A stretch of DNA of 64,000 nucleotides from Streptomyces sp. NBC_00377 (GTDB lineage: Bacteria; Actinomycetota; Actinomycetes; Streptomycetales; Streptomycetaceae). Shown here piece after piece: positions 1-7,447 of the stretch (positions are counted from its first letter, which is position 1; each line of letters begins with the position of its first letter). A program made the translations under genes and the position numbers. The notes below the pieces were generated by a model that worked only from the letters and a program-made list of their open reading frames with translations, was not told the origin of the DNA and made no database searches. The stretch spans positions 1,674,001 through 1,738,000 of the forward strand of contig NZ_CP107958.1 of the NCBI RefSeq assembly GCF_036075115.1. The letters are read 5' to 3'.

Positions 1-2
1 AC

Positions 3-1112
3 GCGGCCCGTGCCGGGCTGGACGTGATCCTGGTCGACCGTGGCCCGGTGGCCGGCGGCACGACCGGCGCCGGTGAGGGCAACCTCCTCGTCTCCGACAA
101 GGAGCCCGGCCCCGAACTGCAACTGGCTCTGCTGTCGGCCCGGTTGTGGAGCGAACTGGCCCAGGAGCTGGGCGGGGCCGTCGAGTACGAGCCGAAGGGC
201 GGTCTCGTCGTCGCCTCCACGCCCCGGTCGCTCACCGCTCTGACGGAGCTGGCGTCCCGGCAGCGCGCGGCCGGTGTGACGACGGCCCAGGTGGACACGG
301 AACAACTCCGCGAGCTGGAGCCCTGCTTGGCGCCCGGGTTCGCCGGTGGCGTGCTGTATCCGCAGGACGCCCAGGTCATGCCCACCCTGGCCGCGGCCCG
401 CCTCGTCCGGGCCTCGGGTGCACGTCTGGAGACCGGCCGCACGGTGACCCGGGTCCTGCGCGACACCGACGGCGCCGTACGGGGCGTACGCACCGACCGG
501 GGCGACATCCTGGCGCCGGTCGTGGTGAACGCGGCCGGCACCTGGGGGGCCGAGGTCGCCGCGCTCGCGGGGGTACGGCTGCCGGTGCTCCCCCGCCGCG
601 GTTTCGTGCTGGTCACGGAGCCGCTGCCGCGCCGGGTGCGGCACAAGGTGTACGCAGCCGACTACGTGGCCGACGTGGCGAGCGACTCGGCGGCCCTCCA
701 GACGTCACCGGTCGTCGAGGGGACCGCCGCCGGCCCCCTCCTGATCGGCGCGAGCCGTGAACGGGTCGGCTTCGACCGGTCCTTCTCGCTACCGGTCGTG
801 CGCGCCCTGGCGGCGGGCGCGACAGGTCTGTTCCCGTTCCTGGAGCACGTACGGGCCATGCGCACCTACCTCGGCTTCCGCCCCTATCTGCCCGACCACC
901 TGCCCGCCGTCGGGCCCGACCCCCGGGTGCCCGGGCTGTTCCACGCCTGCGGACACGAGGGCGCCGGCATCGGGCTCGCGACCGGCACCGGCCACCTCGT
1001 CGCGCAGACACTCACCGGCAAACGCCCCGAGGTGGACCTGAGCCCGTTCCGTCCCGACCGCTTCGACCACCCCGAGCATCGTGACCGCTTCGCCGAGGAG
1101 GCCGCGCCATGA
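3..1112 (+). CDS. FAD-dependent amino-acid oxidoreductase (DadA-like), 5' truncated by window edge; likely D-hydroxyproline dehydrogenase subunit
   Basis: The reading frame is open to the left edge: codons before the first possible GTG (position 24) read as the expected end of an FAD-binding Rossmann strand, so the true start lies outside the window. The visible part has the glycine-rich loop after the first strand, a middle substrate domain and the C-terminal FAD-contact region (CGHEGAGIGLATGTG), as in D-amino-acid or glycine oxidases (DAO superfamily). It overlaps the next gene by ATGA, and the next two genes encode a [2Fe-2S] protein and a second FAD protein, the make-up of heteromeric hydroxyproline or nopaline/octopine-type dehydrogenases. 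With the epimerase and deaminase downstream, oxidation of cis-4-hydroxy-D-proline to 1-pyrroline-4-hydroxy-2-carboxylate is the best inference. The family is certain; the substrate rests on context. Confidence 0.85.
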   Translation, partial: AARAGLDVILVDRGPVAGGTTGAGEGNLLVSDKEPGPELQLALLSARLWSELAQELGGAVEYEPKGGLVVASTPRSLTALTELASRQRAAGVTTAQVDTEQLRELEPCLAPGFAGGVLYPQDAQVMPTLAAARLVRASGARLETGRTVTRVLRDTDGAVRGVRTDRGDILAPVVVNAAGTWGAEVAALAGVRLPVLPRRGFVLVTEPLPRRVRHKVYAADYVADVASDSAALQTSPVVEGTAAGPLLIGASRERVGFDRSFSLPVVRALAAGATGLFPFLEHVRAMRTYLGFRPYLPDHLPAVGPDPRVPGLFHACGHEGAGIGLATGTGHLVAQTLTGKRPEVDLSPFRPDRFDHPEHRDRFAEEAAP

Positions 1113-1408
1113 ATCCCCTGAAACCGGCCCGCGCGCACCCGGGCGCTCCGTTCACCCTCACCTTCGACAGCCGGGAGATCGAGGCGCTGCCCGGCCAGAC
1201 GATCGCCGCCGCGTTGTGGGCGTCCGGCGTCACCTCGTGGCGCACCACACGGGACGGAGGGCGGGCACGTGGCGTCTTCTGCGGCATCGGCGTGTGCTTC
1301 GACTGCCTGGTGACCGTCGACGGCCGTCCGAACCTACGGGCCTGCCTGGTACCGGCGGCGCCGGGCACGGACGTCCGGACACAGGAGGGGACGGGTCACG
1401 ATGACTGA
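1109..1408 (+). CDS. (2Fe-2S)-binding subunit of FAD-dependent dehydrogenase (HcnA/SoxX-like)
   Basis: A 99-residue ferredoxin-fold protein carrying one plant-type [2Fe-2S] cluster. The four cysteines are visible in the C-terminal half with spacing C-x4-C-x2-C-x11-C (FCGIGVCFDCL ... RACLV). Such small subunits pass electrons between the two flavoprotein subunits of HcnABC-like, opine and D-hydroxyproline dehydrogenases. The ATG overlaps the upstream stop (ATGA) and the end overlaps the next gene by 8 bases, so the three subunits are almost certainly translationally coupled. The length is normal for the family and nothing looks degenerate. Confidence 0.9.
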   Translation: MNPLKPARAHPGAPFTLTFDSREIEALPGQTIAAALWASGVTSWRTTRDGGRARGVFCGIGVCFDCLVTVDGRPNLRACLVPAAPGTDVRTQEGTGHDD

Positions 1409-2813
1409 GCACCGCCCGGTGCTGGCGGTGATCGGCGCGGGCCCGGCCGGCCTCGCCGCCGCCCTGGCAGCCGGGAGCCGGGGGGTGCGCGTGGTACTGA
1501 TCGACTCCGCCGCCGAGGCGCGCGGCCAGTTCTACCGGCAGCCCGCACCGGGACTCGGCGCCCGGCGCCCACAGGCCCTTCATCACCAGCGGCGCACCTG
1601 GGAACGACTGCGTGCAGGGCTGGACACCCACCTCGCCGCCGACCGCGTGACACACCTGAGCGACCGTCATGTGTGGTGCGTGGAACGTGATTCGACCCGC
1701 TTCACCGTGCACGCGCTGGTCGGTCCGGAGCAGGAGCGGTCCGTGGCGGTCCGCGCCGACGGGGTACTGCTGGCGACCGGCGGTTACGAGAAGGTCCTGC
1801 CGTTCCCCGGCTGGACGCTGCCCGGCGTGGTCGCCGCGGGCGGCGCTCAGGCGCTGCTGAAGGGCGGGCTCGTACTGCCCGGCCGTACGGCGGTCGTGGC
1901 CGGCACGGGCCCGCTGCTGCTTCCCGTCGCCACGGGCCTGTCGGCCGCGGGCGCGCGGGTCGCCGCCCTGGTGGAGTCCACCGCTCCGGGAGCGTTCGTA
2001 CGCCACACCCGGCTGTGGTCGACCGCCCCGGCGAAACTCACCGAGGGCGTCGTCCACGCGACGCGACTCCTGCGCGACAAGGTGTCCGTGCTGACCCGTC
2101 ATACGGTGTCGGAGGCGCACGGTACCGAGCGGCTGGAGTCCGTCACCGTCGCCGCACTGGACGCCGAAGGCCGACCGGTACCCGGCACGGAACGGCGTAT
2201 CGCCTGCGACATTCTCGCCGTCGGGCACGGCATGCTGCCGCACACCGACCTCGCGGACGGACTCGGCTGTCGCCTCGACGGGCCGCGCGTGTACGCGGAC
2301 GACGAGCAGCGCACCGACGTCCCGGGCGTCTGGGCCGCCGGCGAGACCACGGGGATCGGCGGCGCGGCCCTGTCGCTCGCCGAGGGGCACATCGCGGGAC
2401 GGTCGGCGGCGGCGAGGCTGGCGGGCGGTGTTCCCGACCCGCGGGAGTGGGCCCCGGCCGCCCGGGCCCGTACGCGGTCGCGGTCGTTCTTCGCGGCACT
2501 CGAATCCGCGTACGCCACCCGGCCGGTCCGCTGGACGGAGCAGGTGACCGACGAGACCGTCGTGTGCCGCTGCGAGGAGGTGACCGCCGGCGCCGTCCGT
2601 GAGGCTGTCGGGACGCTCGGCGCGGGTGACCTGCGCACGGTGAAGCTGCTGACCCGGGCCGGAATGGGCTGGTGTCAGGGCCGTATGTGCGAGCCCGGGG
2701 TGGCAGGCGTCGCGGGATGCGAACTCCTTCCCGCCCGGAGAATGCTGGCCCGCCCCGTGCCACTGGGCGTGCTGGCCGCGTCGGCCGAGCACACGGCGAC
2801 ACCCGGACAGTGA
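1401..2813 (+). CDS. NAD(P)/FAD-dependent oxidoreductase with C-terminal BFD-like [2Fe-2S] domain (HcnB-like subunit)
   Basis: 470 residues. The N-terminus has the FAD dinucleotide motif GAGPAGLAAALAAG, with a second Rossmann region near residue 165 (AVVAGTGPLLLPVATGL). The last about 90 residues form a bacterioferredoxin-associated-ferredoxin-like domain with cysteines in CRCEE and WCQGRMC, which bind another iron-sulfur cluster. This layout matches the HcnB/OoxA-type subunit of multimeric amine dehydrogenases, the companion of the two preceding genes. It begins inside the previous gene (8-base overlap). The stop codon lies inside a candidate operator (2810-2822) upstream of the deaminase gene. 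The electron acceptor cannot be read from the sequence; the respiratory chain is usual for this family. Confidence 0.88.
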   Translation: MTEHRPVLAVIGAGPAGLAAALAAGSRGVRVVLIDSAAEARGQFYRQPAPGLGARRPQALHHQRRTWERLRAGLDTHLAADRVTHLSDRHVWCVERDSTRFTVHALVGPEQERSVAVRADGVLLATGGYEKVLPFPGWTLPGVVAAGGAQALLKGGLVLPGRTAVVAGTGPLLLPVATGLSAAGARVAALVESTAPGAFVRHTRLWSTAPAKLTEGVVHATRLLRDKVSVLTRHTVSEAHGTERLESVTVAALDAEGRPVPGTERRIACDILAVGHGMLPHTDLADGLGCRLDGPRVYADDEQRTDVPGVWAAGETTGIGGAALSLAEGHIAGRSAAARLAGGVPDPREWAPAARARTRSRSFFAALESAYATRPVRWTEQVTDETVVCRCEEVTAGAVREAVGTLGAGDLRTVKLLTRAGMGWCQGRMCEPGVAGVAGCELLPARRMLARPVPLGVLAASAEHTATPGQ

Positions 2814-2822
2814 TATGTCACA
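2810..2822. promoter_or_regulatory. Candidate GntR operator, copy A
   Basis: GTGATATGTCACA contains the inverted repeat GTGA-N4-TCAC and overlaps the stop codon of the gene at 1401-2813. It sits 34 bases before the deaminase start. A near-copy (GTGATATTGCACA, 11 of 13 identical) lies at 4963-4975 upstream of the gntR gene. Two similar sites in one locus with its own GntR regulator suggest a shared operator; binding itself is inference. Confidence 0.45.
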
Positions 2823-2856
2823 TAGGACCAGGACCACATCCCGAAGGGACCGCCGC

Positions 2857-3786
2857 ATGACCGATTCCACCGCCTCCATCCCTGCCCCCGCCGGTATCGT
2901 CCCCGAGCGCCCCTGGCGAGGCGTGCTCGTCGCCACCGCGCTCCCGCTGCGGGACGACCTCTCCGTGGACTACGACCGGTACGCCGACCACTGCTCCTGG
3001 CTGGTGGCGAACGGCTGCGACGGCGTCGTGCCCAACGGTTCGCTGGGCGAGTACCAGGTGCTGACGCCCGGGGAACGGGCCCAGGTGGTCGAGACGGCGG
3101 TGGCCGCGATCGGCGGAGCACGCGTGATGCCCGGCGTCGCCGCCTACGGGTCGGCGGAGGCGCGCCGCTGGACCGAGCAGGCGGCCGAAGCGGGCTGCGC
3201 GGCGGTGATGCTGCTCCCGCCCAACGCCTATCGCGCGGACGAGCGTTCCGTCATGGCGCACTACGCGGAGGTCGCGGCCGCGGGCCTGCCGGTCGTGGCG
3301 TACAACAACCCCATCGACACCAAGGTCGACCTGGTGCCCGAACTCCTGGCCAGGCTGCACGGCGAGGGGTACGTCCAGGGCGTCAAGGAGTTCTCGGGTG
3401 ACGTCCGCCGCGCCTACCGGATCGCTGAACTGGCGCCCGAGCTGGACCTGTTGATCGGCGCCGACGACGTGCTGCTGGAGCTGGCGGTGGCGGGCGCCAA
3501 AGGCTGGGTGGCCGGATACCCCAACGCCCTGCCGAAATCCTCGGTCGAGCTCTACCGGGCTGCCGTGGCCGCCGACCTCACCACCGCGCTCACCCTCTAC
3601 CGTCAGCTCCACCCGCTGCTGCGCTGGGACTCGCGCGTCGAGTTCGTCCAGGCGATCAAGCTGTCGATGGACATCATGGGCCGCCACGGCGGCGGCTGCC
3701 GCCCGCCACGGCTCCCGCTGCTGCCGGACCAGGAGGCGACCGTCCGCGCGGCCACCGAGAAGGCCGTCGCGGCCGGGCTGGCGTAG
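2857..3786 (+). CDS. Dihydrodipicolinate synthase family protein, probable 1-pyrroline-4-hydroxy-2-carboxylate deaminase
   Basis: 309-residue class I aldolase-type TIM barrel of the DapA/NanA superfamily. The Schiff-base lysine is K177 (GVKEFSGD) and the partner tyrosine Y149 (VVAYNNP). The loop that is GTTGE in true DapA reads NGSLGE here, as in DapA-like hydrolyases. The ATG at 2857 is chosen because GAAGGGAC lies just upstream; an in-frame ATG at 2815 has no such site. In hydroxyproline degradation a DapA-family enzyme removes water and ammonia from 1-pyrroline-4-hydroxy-2-carboxylate to give 2-oxoglutarate semialdehyde. The next gene is a hydroxyproline epimerase, which makes this assignment much likelier than lysine synthesis. 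The semialdehyde dehydrogenase is not in the window. Confidence 0.85.
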   Translation: MTDSTASIPAPAGIVPERPWRGVLVATALPLRDDLSVDYDRYADHCSWLVANGCDGVVPNGSLGEYQVLTPGERAQVVETAVAAIGGARVMPGVAAYGSAEARRWTEQAAEAGCAAVMLLPPNAYRADERSVMAHYAEVAAAGLPVVAYNNPIDTKVDLVPELLARLHGEGYVQGVKEFSGDVRRAYRIAELAPELDLLIGADDVLLELAVAGAKGWVAGYPNALPKSSVELYRAAVAADLTTALTLYRQLHPLLRWDSRVEFVQAIKLSMDIMGRHGGGCRPPRLPLLPDQEATVRAATEKAVAAGLA

Positions 3787-3829
3787 CGGCCGCCGCCCTG
3801 ACCGACTCCCGTACAGAGAAGGAGACTTC

Positions 3830-4831
3830 GTGCGCAGCAAGCTCGTCCTGCACGCCGTCGACTCGCACACCGAGGGCATGCCCACCCGTGTGATCACCGG
3901 CGGGATCGGCGCCATCCCCGGTGCGACGATGAACGAGCGCCGACTGTACTTCCGTGAACACCGCGACGACATCAAGCAGTTGCTGATGAACGAGCCGCGG
4001 GGTCACTCCGCGATGAGCGGCGCGATCCTCCAGCCGCCCACCCGGCCCGACTGCGACTGGGGCGTCGTCTACATCGAGGTCTCGGGCTATCTGCCGATGT
4101 GCGGGCACGGCACGATCGGGGTGGCGACGGTGCTCGTGGAGACGGGCATGGTCGAGGTCGTCGAACCGGTCACCACGATCCGTCTGGACACCCCGGCCGG
4201 CCCGGTCGTCGCCGAGGTGGCGGTCGAGAACGGCGCGGCCACGTCCGTGACCTTGCGCAACGTTCCCTCCTTCGCGGTCGCGCTGGACCGGAGGGCGACA
4301 CTGCCCGACGGACGTACGGTGACGTACGACCTGGCGTACGGCGGCAACTTCTACGCGATCCTGCCGCTGACGGAGTTCGGACTGCCCTTCGACCGCGCCC
4401 GCAAGGACGACATCCTGCAAGCCGGACTGTCTCTGATGGAGACGATCAACGCCGAGGACGAGCCGGTCCACCCGGAAGACCCGTCCATCCGCGGCTGTCA
4501 TCACGTCCACCTGTACGCGCCCGGCGCCACCGCCCGCCGTTCCCGGCACGCGATGGCCATCCACCCGGGCTGGTTCGACCGCTCGCCCTGCGGTACCGGC
4601 ACGAGCGCGCGCATGGCACAGCTGCACGCGCGAGGTGAACTGCCGCTGCACACCGAGTTCGTCAACGAGTCCTTCATCGGCACGCGCTTCACGGGCCGGC
4701 TCCTCGGCACGGCGGACGTCGCCGGTCATCCGGCGGTGCTGCCCAGTTTCACCGGCCGCGCGTGGATCACGGGGACGGCCCAGTACCTGCTCGACCCGAC
4801 GGACCCGTTCCCGGCGGGGTTCGTCCTGTGA
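3830..4831 (+). CDS. 4-hydroxyproline epimerase (proline racemase family)
   Basis: 333 residues, full length for the proline racemase family. Both catalytic cysteines are present: C91 in MCGHGTIG and C254 in SPCGTGTSA. The two-cysteine pair marks reversible racemases/epimerases; the trans-3-hydroxyproline dehydratase branch has threonine in place of the first cysteine. It would interconvert trans-4-hydroxy-L-proline and cis-4-hydroxy-D-proline, supplying the dehydrogenase encoded at the start of the window. The GTG start at 3830 follows AGAAGGAGA at good spacing. It lies 43 bases after the deaminase and is probably in the same transcript. Specificity for hydroxyproline over proline is inferred from the neighbours. 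Confidence 0.88.
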   Translation: MRSKLVLHAVDSHTEGMPTRVITGGIGAIPGATMNERRLYFREHRDDIKQLLMNEPRGHSAMSGAILQPPTRPDCDWGVVYIEVSGYLPMCGHGTIGVATVLVETGMVEVVEPVTTIRLDTPAGPVVAEVAVENGAATSVTLRNVPSFAVALDRRATLPDGRTVTYDLAYGGNFYAILPLTEFGLPFDRARKDDILQAGLSLMETINAEDEPVHPEDPSIRGCHHVHLYAPGATARRSRHAMAIHPGWFDRSPCGTGTSARMAQLHARGELPLHTEFVNESFIGTRFTGRLLGTADVAGHPAVLPSFTGRAWITGTAQYLLDPTDPFPAGFVL

Positions 4832-4882
4832 CACCGGGCGTTGCCTCGCCGGACACGGGCTCCGGCGGACAGCGGCACGGGC

Positions 4883-4938
4883 GTCTGCCGTCTGCCGTCC
4901 GCCGTCTGCCGTCTGCCGTCTGCCGTCTGCCGTCTGCC
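4883..4938. repeat. Tandem heptanucleotide repeat (GTCTGCC)8
   Basis: Eight head-to-tail copies of GTCTGCC fill 56 bases; the third copy is GTCCGCC and the others are identical. The array lies between the epimerase stop and the gntR start, just upstream of candidate operator copy B. A 7-base unit in non-coding DNA could vary in length by slipped-strand mispairing. Confidence 0.95.
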
Positions 4939-4962
4939 GGGACATTGGGACAATGGTGAGAC

Positions 4963-4975
4963 GTGATATTGCACA
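4963..4975. promoter_or_regulatory. Candidate GntR operator, copy B (autoregulation)
   Basis: GTGATATTGCACA matches copy A (2810-2822) at 11 of 13 positions and keeps the outer GTG/CAC inverted repeat. It is about 52 bases before the gntR start. Two further short inverted repeats flank it: CATTG-GGA-CAATG at 4943-4955 and CCATG-N9-CATGG at 4981-4999. Any of the three could be the real regulator or promoter element. Confidence 0.4.
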
Positions 4976-5026
4976 GGTGCCCATGACACGCTGACATGGC
5001 ACAGCCCGCATCCGAGGAGATCCACG

Positions 5027-5728
5027 ATGGCCGCCCTGCCCGAGAGCAGCAGCCAGCAGCCCGCCCCTCCGTCGCTCCCCGTGCTCGGCGGTAGGTCCAG
5101 CAGCTATCGCGAGCGGGTCGCCGACGCCCTGCGCGCGGCGCTGATCGCGGGTGAACTGAGGCCCCGTGAGGTGTACTCCGCGCCCGCGCTGGCCGCCCGA
5201 TTCGGCGTCTCGGCGACGCCGGTGCGCGAGGCGATGCTCGACCTCGCCAAGGAGGGGCTGGTATCCGCCGTACCCAACAAGGGGTTCCGCGTCACCGAGG
5301 TATCCGACAGGCAACTCGACGAGTACACACAGGTCCGCGCGCTCATCGAGATCCCCACCGTGGTGGCGCTGGCGACGACCGCGGACCCGGTGTCGCTGGA
5401 GGCGCTGCGCCCGGCCGCCCGGGAGATCGTCGCCGCCGCGGTCGCCGGCGACCTCATCGCCTACGTCGAGGCCGACACCCGGTTCCACCTCGGCCTGCTC
5501 GCGCTCGCCGGCAACGCGCACCTCGTCGAGGTCGTTCGCGGCCTGCGCGGCCGTGCCCGGCTCTACGGACTGACCGCTCTGTCCGCGTCCGGCCGTCTGC
5601 TGTCCTCCGCCGAGGAACACCTGGAGCTCCTGGACGCCCTGCTGGCTCGGGATGAGCGGGCGGTGCGCGAGGTCATGACCCGGCATCTGGGCCATGTGCG
5701 GCAGTTGTGGGCGTCCGCCGGGGAGTGA
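5027..5728 (+). CDS. GntR family transcriptional regulator, FCD (FadR) subfamily
   Basis: 233 residues. A winged helix-turn-helix occupies roughly residues 20-85 (LAARFGVSATPVREAMLDLAKEG), followed by the all-helical FCD effector domain with its metal-binding histidines (FHLGLLALAGN, RHLGHV). FCD regulators typically bind small acids and repress the catabolic operon beside them. This one follows the hydroxyproline genes on the same strand and has two related palindromic sites in the locus, so it is the likely hydroxyproline-responsive repressor. The ATG at 5027 is preceded by GAGGAGATCC. The ligand is inferred from context only. Confidence 0.9.
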   Translation: MAALPESSSQQPAPPSLPVLGGRSSSYRERVADALRAALIAGELRPREVYSAPALAARFGVSATPVREAMLDLAKEGLVSAVPNKGFRVTEVSDRQLDEYTQVRALIEIPTVVALATTADPVSLEALRPAAREIVAAAVAGDLIAYVEADTRFHLGLLALAGNAHLVEVVRGLRGRARLYGLTALSASGRLLSSAEEHLELLDALLARDERAVREVMTRHLGHVRQLWASAGE

Positions 5729-5971
5729 CCGCAACGGAGCGCGCGGGGCGAATGGAGTGGCTGCCGGTGGACCTCGACGGAACCACCTGAAGCAGATCGA
5801 CCGCCACCGCTGTTCCCGCAGCCCGCCCCCGCACCCGCCGTCCCCGTTCGCTTCCTTTCCTTCCTCCTACCCGACCCGTGCACGGAGCACGCTGTGATCC
5901 TTGTCGCGGACGTGCCAAGAGTGCCGCGCGCACGGAATGGGCAGTTACTCGCCGGTTCACAAGAGGATGGT

Positions 5972-7279
5972 GTGTCACCTGTGGGGGAATCGGTGCGGTT
6001 GTGCGTGATCGGTGCGGGGCTGTCGGGGCTGGCTACGGCACACGCCCTGAACAGAGCCGGCGTCGACTTCGTCTGCCTGGAACAGGCCGCCGACGTCGGC
6101 GGGATCTGGCGTCGGCCGCAGGCGGGCGAGCGCGGCCCCGGCTATCTGTCGCTGCACCTCAACACCTCGAAACAGACCACCGGTTACTCGGACTACCCGA
6201 TGCCCGCCTCGTACCCGCTCTACCCCCGGCACAGTCAGATCGCGGCCTACCTGCGCTCGTTCGCCGAATGGGCCGGGGTACTGGACCGCATCGAGTTCCA
6301 AACGACCGTGGATTCCGTACGGCAGGAGCCCGACGGTGGCTGGACGGTCGTCGGCCGGGACGCCGACGGCACGATCTCGGCCCGCAGGTTCACATACGTG
6401 GTCGTCGCTTCGGGGCACAACTCGGAGCCGTCGATGCCCGCTCTGCCCAGGGGCGCCGAAACGTTCACGGGACCGATCCGCCATTCCCTCGACTACCTGG
6501 ACGGGGACGAGTACGCCGGACAGCGCGTCGTCGTCGTGGGGCTGGGCCCCTCGGCCGTGGACATCGCCGCGGACCTCTCCCGGCACGCCGAGCAGACGGT
6601 CCTCTCAGTACGCCGGGGGCTGCACATCGTGCCCAAGCAGCTGTTCGGCATGGCCCTCGACGAGATCGCCGACGCCTCGTGGTGGATCGACATGTCCCTC
6701 TCCGAGCAGCGCCGTTTCGTCGAACAGGCGCTGCTCGTCGCCCGAGGCAGGCTCAGTGACTACGGCCTGCCCGAGCCGGACCATCCGATCTTCGCCTCGG
6801 CCATCACCATCTCCGACGAGATCCTCAGCCGTATCCGCCATGGCGCGGTGACGCCGAAGCCCGCGATCGACGTCATCGAGGGCGACCGGGTCTCCTTCAC
6901 CGACGGTACGTCGATGAAGGCCGACGCCCTCGTGTACTGCACCGGGTACCGGATGGCCTTCCCGTTCCTGGAGCCGGGCTGCCCGGTCGGCGTCGAGGGC
7001 TCGGTCGAGCTGTACAAACGGGTCGCCGCTCCGGATCGTCCCGGTCTCTTCTTCGCCGGCCTGATCCGCCCCGTCGGTTCGATCACGCGGCTGGTGGAGG
7101 CCCAGGCACGGTGGATCACGCGGCTCGTCACCGGCGAGGCGGTGCTGCCGGAGGCGGAGGCCATGCGCAAGGAGATCGCCACCTACCTGGGCGGTGTCGC
7201 GGGCCAGTACGGGCAGCGGGAGGGAGCGTCGACCCAGGTCAACGTGGCACCCTACCTCGCCGAGTTGCGCGAGGAGTGA
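5972..7279 (+). CDS. Flavin-containing monooxygenase (class B FMO/BVMO-like)
   Basis: About 435 residues from the chosen GTG. The FAD motif [13 protein letters not shown] is near the N-terminus, the NADPH motif [10 protein letters not shown] lies in the middle, and the class B fingerprint FxGxxxHxxx(Y/F) is present as [11 protein letters not shown]. These enzymes use NADPH and oxygen to oxidise heteroatoms or ketones. GTG 5972 follows AAGAGGAT; the frame stays open to a GTG at 5894, and that 26-residue extension contains a rare TTA (bldA) codon, so the start matters for regulation. The gene stands alone, converging on the P450 gene with a hairpin between them. The substrate cannot be told. 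Confidence 0.85.
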   Translation: MSPVGESVRLCVIGAGLSGLATAHALNRAGVDFVCLEQAADVGGIWRRPQAGERGPGYLSLHLNTSKQTTGYSDYPMPASYPLYPRHSQIAAYLRSFAEWAGVLDRIEFQTTVDSVRQEPDGGWTVVGRDADGTISARRFTYVVVASGHNSEPSMPALPRGAETFTGPIRHSLDYLDGDEYAGQRVVVVGLGPSAVDIAADLSRHAEQTVLSVRRGLHIVPKQLFGMALDEIADASWWIDMSLSEQRRFVEQALLVARGRLSDYGLPEPDHPIFASAITISDEILSRIRHGAVTPKPAIDVIEGDRVSFTDGTSMKADALVYCTGYRMAFPFLEPGCPVGVEGSVELYKRVAAPDRPGLFFAGLIRPVGSITRLVEAQARWITRLVTGEAVLPEAEAMRKEIATYLGGVAGQYGQREGASTQVNVAPYLAELREE

Positions 7280-7326
7280 ACTCGGGACGCAGAATGCCGG
7301 GCTCGTGCCTCGGCCCGAAACAGGGC

Positions 7327-7350
7327 ATACCCGCCCCGAAGGACGGGTAT
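7327..7350. terminator. Bidirectional hairpin between convergent genes
   Basis: The arms ATACCCG and CGGGTAT close a stem that continues, after one mismatch, to a CC-CGAA-GG tip. It lies between the converging monooxygenase and P450 genes. There is no T-tract, which is usual for Streptomyces terminators. Confidence 0.6.
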
Positions 7351-7447
7351 CGATCGGCGTCGAACCCTGGCCGCCCCCTGCCGTGGCCGCCTCCGTCGTG
7401 ACGCTGAGGTCACGCCATCGGCGGTGAGGCCGTGCACGGGGCGCACA

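Noticed and set aside
4883..4938. CRISPR array
   Set aside because: The units are 7 bases, head-to-tail, with no spacers. No other direct repeat in the window has spacer spacing.
5894..5971. Extended monooxygenase start at GTG 5894, with a TTA codon that would make it bldA-dependent
   Set aside because: The 26 extra residues precede the FAD strand with no family similarity, and GTG 5972 has a better ribosome site. The TTA codon is noted, but regulation by bldA is not claimed.
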